Of a DNA stretch of 64,000 nucleotides, positions 58,701 through 64,000 are shown piece by piece (the stretch's first letter is position 1; each line of letters opens with the position of its first letter). The DNA lies in assembly GCA_008375315.1 (NCBI GenBank), contig CP032507.1:3992071-4056070 (forward strand), in the 5' to 3' direction. A program made the translations under genes and the position numbers. The DNA is from Ectothiorhodospiraceae bacterium BW-2. GTDB lineage: Bacteria; Pseudomonadota; Gammaproteobacteria; Thiohalomonadales; Thiohalomonadaceae. The notes under the pieces are model-generated. The model had not been told where the DNA came from, searched no databases, and saw only the letters and a list, made by a program, of their open reading frames with translations.

Positions 58701-61085
58701 CTAATCCCGAATGGTTGCACCCAATACCCGTCGAAGGTGGGCGACAATGCGCTCAACCACAGCCTCAACTTCATCATCAGTAAGGGTTTTTGATTCTGCC
58801 TGTAGTGTCAGTCGAATTGCAAGGCTTTTTCTGCCCTCACCGACATTTTCCCCTTGATAGAGATCGAACAGAGTCACGCCGCTCACCTCGGCGACAGCCA
58901 CCTGATTGACCGCCTCCAAAAGCTCTGTCGCCAAGACATCATCGGCCACAATAAAGGCCAAATCGCGCTTAACGGCAGGAAAACGGGAGAGTTCGCTAAA
59001 TCGAGGCAGCTCGCCCTGCAGTAGCGGCTGTAGCTGTAGTTCAAATAGATAGATCTGCTTTGGCAACCCCAATGTTTGGCTAACCGCTGGATGGAGCATC
59101 CCCAGATAGCCCACGCCCTCCCCTTGACGCGACAAAATAGCCGCCGACTGGCCGGGATGGAGGGCAGGATGGGGTTGAGGTGAGAAGAGGAACGCCTCTC
59201 GGCGACCGGTCAAGGCTAACAGCTGCTCCACATCGCCTTTGAGATCAAAAAAATCGACCCGTCGGCTACTCTCCCCCCACTGCTCCGGCACCACACTGCC
59301 GGTCACGACACCAGCAAGCATCTGCTGCTGCTGTAACTCACCGTCACTGTGGTGTAGAAAACGCAGTCCGGTCTCGAACAGTCGCACCCGCTCCTGCTGG
59401 CGGTTAAGGTTATACTGCAATGCGCCTAGCAGGCCGCTCCATAAGCTAGTCCGCATTACCGACATCTCGGCAGAGATCGGATTTTGCAGCGTCATGACTC
59501 GCTGTCCGCCATTGAGTAGCTGCTCTAGCTGTGGCGCGACAAAGCTGTAGCTCACCGCTTCAAAGTAGCCTCGGTCAACTAACAGATCGCAAAACCGCTC
59601 CTTCTCAAGCCGCAGCTCCGATAGGACGGGTAACTCTTTTGGTAGCGGCAGCGTTGCCGTAGGGAGCCGATCGTAGCCGATAATTCGCCCGACCTCCTCA
59701 ATTAGATCGATCTCTTGGGTAATATCGAACCGAAACGGAGGCACTCGCACCCGAAGGCTCTCCCCTTCAAGACGGGGCTGTAGTTCAAGTCGGCGCAAAA
59801 TCGTCTCAACCTGCGCTGCGGGCAGCGACACCCCTAAAATCGCCTCTAAGCGAGACAGTCGTAGCACCACCTCTGGGCTCTTAGGCAGGTGCTCTTCTAG
59901 GATAACTTGCTCAATCGGGCCGGCCTGACCGCCACAGATATCGAGCAGCAGTGCTGTCGCTCGCTCTAGCGCTCGTCGCTGCAAGGTGGGATCGACGCCG
60001 CGCTCAAAACGGTGGGAGGAGTCGGTATGGAGACCGTAGCGCCGTGCTCTACCGGCGATAATCTCTGGGGTGAAGAAGGCGCTCTCTAACAGAATATCGC
60101 CTGTCTGTGCCTCAACCGCACTCTCGCTCCCCCCCATAATGCCCGCTAAGGCCAACGCCCGCTCGCTATCGGCAATGACTAGAGTGTCGTGGTGCAGCTC
60201 GACGGTGGTCTCGTTTAGCAGCGACAAGGTCTCCCCTTCATCCGCTAGGCGAACCACAATTGAGCCCTGTAACGCGGCTAGATTGAAGGCGTGCATCGGC
60301 TGCCCTAGCTCTAGCATCACATAGTTAGTCACATCGACTAGCGGCCCTAGCGAGCGCATACCGCTGCGCCGCAGCCGCTCGACCATCCAGAGGGGGGTCG
60401 ATACGGTTCGATCCAGTCCGCGCACAATACGGCACGCATAGACAGGACAAGCAGCCGGCGCTCTAATATCGACCGCAAACCGCTCATCCAGCTCAACCTC
60501 AACCGGCGTCAACGGGGGCGGGGTTAAGGCGATATCGTTCAGGACCCCCACCTCACGCGCAATCCCCAACAGGCTCAGGCAGTCGCCCCGATTAGGCGTC
60601 AAGCCTAACTCAAGCGTCATATCCTCTAGCTCCAGCGCCTGACGCACCTCCTGACCTACCGCTAACTCAGCGGCAAGAGGCATCAGCCCCCCCCTCTCAT
60701 CACTTAAACCGAGTTCAGAGGCGGAGCAGAGCATCCCCATAGAGACCACACCGCGCAGCTTACTCTTTTTGATTTTAATCTCACCCGGTAAAACAGCGCC
60801 GATGAGCGCGGCCGGAACCTTCATTCCGACCGCGACATTAGGGGCACCACAGACAATGGTCAGTAGCGAGTCGCCACCGACATCGACCTGACAGACCCGC
60901 AGTTTATCGGCATCAGGATGGGGCTCAACCGCCTTTACTTCAGCGACCACGACATGACTGAAGGGCGGAGCCACCGCCTCAATGGCATCCACCTCCAGAC
61001 CGGCCATCGTGAGTTGGTGAGCCAACTCTTCGATTGAGAGAGCCGGATCGACCCAACGACGCAACCACTGTGCACTAAACTTCAT
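58701..61085 (-). CDS. pheT: Phenylalanyl-tRNA synthetase beta subunit
   Basis: 794 residues with full domain order: B1 (MKFSAQWLRRWVD), the EMAP/OB tRNA-binding domain (VVVAEVKAVEPHPDADKLRVCQVD, about 47-70), B3/B4 editing domain, B5, the catalytic-like core and the C-terminal ferredoxin anticodon-binding domain (FPAVKRDLAFIV). It pairs with PheS as an alpha2beta2 enzyme. pheS is 14 bases upstream. Confidence 0.98.
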   Translation of the reverse strand: MKFSAQWLRRWVDPALSIEELAHQLTMAGLEVDAIEAVAPPFSHVVVAEVKAVEPHPDADKLRVCQVDVGGDSLLTIVCGAPNVAVGMKVPAALIGAVLPGEIKIKKSKLRGVVSMGMLCSASELGLSDERGGLMPLAAELAVGQEVRQALELEDMTLELGLTPNRGDCLSLLGIAREVGVLNDIALTPPPLTPVEVELDERFAVDIRAPAACPVYACRIVRGLDRTVSTPLWMVERLRRSGMRSLGPLVDVTNYVMLELGQPMHAFNLAALQGSIVVRLADEGETLSLLNETTVELHHDTLVIADSERALALAGIMGGSESAVEAQTGDILLESAFFTPEIIAGRARRYGLHTDSSHRFERGVDPTLQRRALERATALLLDICGGQAGPIEQVILEEHLPKSPEVVLRLSRLEAILGVSLPAAQVETILRRLELQPRLEGESLRVRVPPFRFDITQEIDLIEEVGRIIGYDRLPTATLPLPKELPVLSELRLEKERFCDLLVDRGYFEAVSYSFVAPQLEQLLNGGQRVMTLQNPISAEMSVMRTSLWSGLLGALQYNLNRQQERVRLFETGLRFLHHSDGELQQQQMLAGVVTGSVVPEQWGESSRRVDFFDLKGDVEQLLALTGRREAFLFSPQPHPALHPGQSAAILSRQGEGVGYLGMLHPAVSQTLGLPKQIYLFELQLQPLLQGELPRFSELSRFPAVKRDLAFIVADDVLATELLEAVNQVAVAEVSGVTLFDLYQGENVGEGRKSLAIRLTLQAESKTLTDDEVEAVVERIVAHLRRVLGATIRD

Positions 61086-61099
61086 CCATTAGCCCTGTA

Positions 61100-62221
<1,122 letters not shown>

Positions 62222-62227
62222 TTAGAG

Positions 62228-62587
62228 TCAGACAGCTAGTGCGTCTTTGGCCTGCTGGGCTAGAGCGGCAAACGCACCCTTGTCGGTCACAGCAATGTCG
62301 GCCAATACTTTTCTATCTAACTCCACTCCCGCCTTCTTCAGACCGTCAATAAAGCGGCTGTAGGAGAGCTCACATTCGCGAGCGGCGGCATTAATTCGCG
62401 CAATCCAGAGAGCACGAAACTGCCGCTTACGCTGACGGCGATCGCGATAGGCGTACTGCCCGGCCTTAATGACCGCCTGCTTAGCGACACGATAGACATT
62501 TTTACGCCGCCCTTTATACCCTTTAGCCTGTTCAATTACCTTTTTGTGCCGCGCACGGGCAGTTACGCCCCGTTTCACTCGTGCCAT
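62228..62587 (-). CDS. rplT: Ribosomal protein L20
   Basis: A 119-residue basic protein with the L20 sequence throughout ([53 protein letters not shown]). L20 is an early 50S assembly protein that also represses its own operon in enterobacteria. It is 17 bases after rpmI. Confidence 0.98.
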   Translation of the reverse strand: MARVKRGVTARARHKKVIEQAKGYKGRRKNVYRVAKQAVIKAGQYAYRDRRQRKRQFRALWIARINAAARECELSYSRFIDGLKKAGVELDRKVLADIAVTDKGAFAALAQQAKDALAV

Positions 62588-62604
62588 ATTTAACCTCCTT
62601 GCAA

Positions 62605-62802
62605 CTATTGATAGGGCAGCATACGCTTGACCATTGAGACATCGACCGCAGCTACCTGACTCGGCGAACGAAGCTGACGCTTACGCTTGGTACTCTTTTT
62701 GGTCAAAATATGGCGACGAAACGACTGATTTCGCTTAAACCCGCCAGCTGAGGTGCGCTTAAATCGCTTCGCGGCACCTCGATTGGTTTTCATTTTTGGC
62801 AT
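62605..62802 (-). CDS. rpmI: Ribosomal protein L35
   Basis: The start is the ATG at 62802 (GGAG six bases before), giving the normal 65-residue protein beginning [15 protein letters not shown]; an ATG 18 bases upstream would precede the ribosome site. Small basic 50S protein. Confidence 0.97.
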   Translation of the reverse strand: MPKMKTNRGAAKRFKRTSAGGFKRNQSFRRHILTKKSTKRKRQLRSPSQVAAVDVSMVKRMLPYQ

Positions 62803-62834
62803 ATCTAACTCCGCATTCATTTAGATAATAATAT

Positions 62835-62884
62835 AAAAAACCGCACTTTAGACCGGACACCTCGTGGTAACACGGGTGGACGGT
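62835..62884 (-). promoter_or_regulatory. Structured leader between infC and rpmI, likely L20 control region
   Basis: On the minus strand a long hairpin begins eight bases after the infC stop: ACCG..CACC-CGTG pairs with CACG-A-GGTG..CGGT around a TTAC loop (62884-62852), followed by CTAAAGTGCGG and six T (62840-62835). The 5' ACCG arm could instead pair with GCGGT next to the T run. In Escherichia coli L20 binds RNA in this spacer; a leaky terminator is another reading. Confidence 0.5.
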
Positions 62885-62891
62885 AGTGTGG

Positions 62892-63416
62892 CTACTTGCG
62901 TTTGACGGGGGCAATCTGCATCACCATCTGTCGGCCTTCCATTTTGGGGAACTGATCTACCTTGCCATACTCTTTCAGATCCTCTTCGACCCGTTTGAGC
63001 AAGTCCCTGCCTAACTCCTGGTGAGCCATCTCACGCCCGCGAAAGCGGAGCGTGACCTTTACCCTGTCCCCATCTTCAAGAAAGCGAATCAGGTTGCGTA
63101 GTTTGACCTGATAATCGCCCTCTTCAGTTCCGGGACGGAACTTAATCTCTTTGACATGAATCTGTTTTTGCTTCTTTTTGGCCGCCTGCTGCTTCTTGCG
63201 CTGCTCAAACTGGTATTTACCATAATCCATCACCCGACAGACGGGGGGGGTAGCATTAGCTGCTAGCTCTACCAGATCGAGTCCCGACTCCTCGGCAATA
63301 CGCAGCGCCTCCTCCAGTGGTACGACGCCGACCTGAGTCTGATCTGCATCAATTAAACGAACCTCTTTAGCCTGAATATCTTCATTGATACGGGCCTGTT
63401 TCTCTTTCGCAGCGAT
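62892..63416 (-). CDS. infC: Translation initiation factor IF-3, AUC start codon
   Basis: The IF-3 frame extends upstream of the internal GTG at 63233, reading [20 protein letters not shown] and [22 protein letters not shown] (in parts). It has no ATG, GTG or TTG at the right place. AAGGAG, seven bases, then ATC at 63416 gives a 174-residue protein of normal IF-3 length. IF-3 genes are known for near-cognate starts (AUU in Escherichia coli), because IF-3 rejects such codons and so represses itself. N- and C-domains are complete. It lies between thrS and rpmI as expected. Confidence 0.95.
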   Translation of the reverse strand: MAAKEKQARINEDIQAKEVRLIDADQTQVGVVPLEEALRIAEESGLDLVELAANATPPVCRVMDYGKYQFEQRKKQQAAKKKQKQIHVKEIKFRPGTEEGDYQVKLRNLIRFLEDGDRVKVTLRFRGREMAHQELGRDLLKRVEEDLKEYGKVDQFPKMEGRQMVMQIAPVKRK

Positions 63417-63452
63417 GGGCTTACTCCTTACAAAAAACGATAGAATAATAAA

Positions 63453-64000
63453 TCACAATGATACTGCCTGCCGTGCCTCGATTTCAGCCAACAAGCGCCG
63501 ACCTAGCTCGTCCACAGTTAACGAACCAACATCGTCACCCGTGCGGGTACGAAGCGCGACCATACCCTCCTCGACCTCACGATCACCGATAATGGCCAGA
63601 TAGGGAGTTCGTTGCAGTGTGTGCTCGCGGATTTTAAAGCCGATCTTCTCATTTCTCAAGTCCGTTTTCACTCTAATCCCCTGCTGCTGCAAGCTTTTAG
63701 CCGTTTCGAGCGCAAAAGGGTGCTGTCTATCGGTAATGGTTAGCAGAACCAACTGCTCCGGTGCCAGCCAAAGAGGCATCGCTCCGGCGTGGTGTTCGAT
63801 TAAAATGCCGATAAACCGCTCCAGCGAGCCTAAAATCGCCCGATGCAACATCACCGGCGTCTGCCGACTCCCATCTTCGGCCACATAGTCGGCTCCAAGC
63901 CGACCCGGCATCGAAAAATCGACCTGAATCGTACCACACTGCCACACTCTTTCTAAACAGTCTCGGAGCGAAAACTCGATCTTCGGCCCGTAGAAGGCCC
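63453..64000 (-). CDS. thrS: Threonyl-tRNA synthetase, C-terminal part (cut by window edge)
   Basis: The frame is open from the right edge: [28 protein letters not shown], in parts, is class II motif 2/3 region of ThrRS, followed by [28 protein letters not shown] and the anticodon-binding domain ([13 protein letters not shown] ... [13 protein letters not shown]). About 182 residues are visible of some 640. It charges tRNA-Thr. Stop is 36 bases before the infC start. Confidence 0.97.
   Translation of the reverse strand, partial: AFYGPKIEFSLRDCLERVWQCGTIQVDFSMPGRLGADYVAEDGSRQTPVMLHRAILGSLERFIGILIEHHAGAMPLWLAPEQLVLLTITDRQHPFALETAKSLQQQGIRVKTDLRNEKIGFKIREHTLQRTPYLAIIGDREVEEGMVALRTRTGDDVGSLTVDELGRRLLAEIEARQAVSL

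Overview
The window looks like a chromosomal segment of a gammaproteobacterium, probably a deep-branching, sulfur-oxidiser-like lineage (inference). The evidence is gene order: thrS-infC-rpmI-rplT-pheS-pheT-ihfA-merR, pyrG-kdsA-eno-ftsB-ispD/ispF, zapD-yacG, guaA-tadA and gacA-uvrC-pgsA are all classic gammaproteobacterial neighbourhoods. No rRNA, tRNA, insertion sequence or CRISPR array was recognised.

Left third (about 1-21.8 kb): an accessory island of very large secreted proteins, almost all on the minus strand. Three proteins (one cut by the left edge, one of 2101 aa, one of 2798 aa) begin with a signal peptide and two copies of an approximately 80-residue module (GWNLV ... RIFAF ... W.FYD ... 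GVWI). A fourth, a HExxH metallopeptidase, carries the same two modules at its C-terminus. The two complete giants share about 1500 residues of scaffold and then differ: one ends in a metal-site-like beta domain, the other in six CUB-like repeats plus a CAP/SCP domain. A PKD/Calx-beta lipoprotein sits among them. Two good sigma70-like promoters drive the cluster, one overlapped by two palindromes. A convergent coiled-coil membrane protein with 21-bp repeats lies near the left end. The island abuts a 43-codon truD-like stub that overlaps the ispDF stop, so it probably replaced the rest of truD.

Middle (21.8-49.5 kb): housekeeping genes. Isoprenoid synthesis (a fused ispDF), cell division (ftsB, zapD), glycolysis (eno, gpmI), KDO (kdsA), nucleotides (pyrG, guaA), arginine (argG), tRNA editing (tadA), heat shock (rpoH, preceded by a CIRCE-like operator), a GGDEF-EAL c-di-GMP enzyme, MotY, an S6-glutamylation type cluster (RimB-like, RimK, AstE/AspA-like) and DNA repair with phospholipid synthesis (uvrC, pgsA).

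Right part (49.5-64 kb): a nine-gene minus-strand run from an RND adaptor and an RND pump with an unusual proline-rich tail, through a small Tyr/Arg-rich exported protein, a ParA-type ATPase, a membrane coiled-coil protein and a dynamin-like GTPase, into gacA-uvrC-pgsA. The window ends in the translation operon, with infC starting at AUC, a structured element before rpmI and a rho-independent hairpin before pheS.
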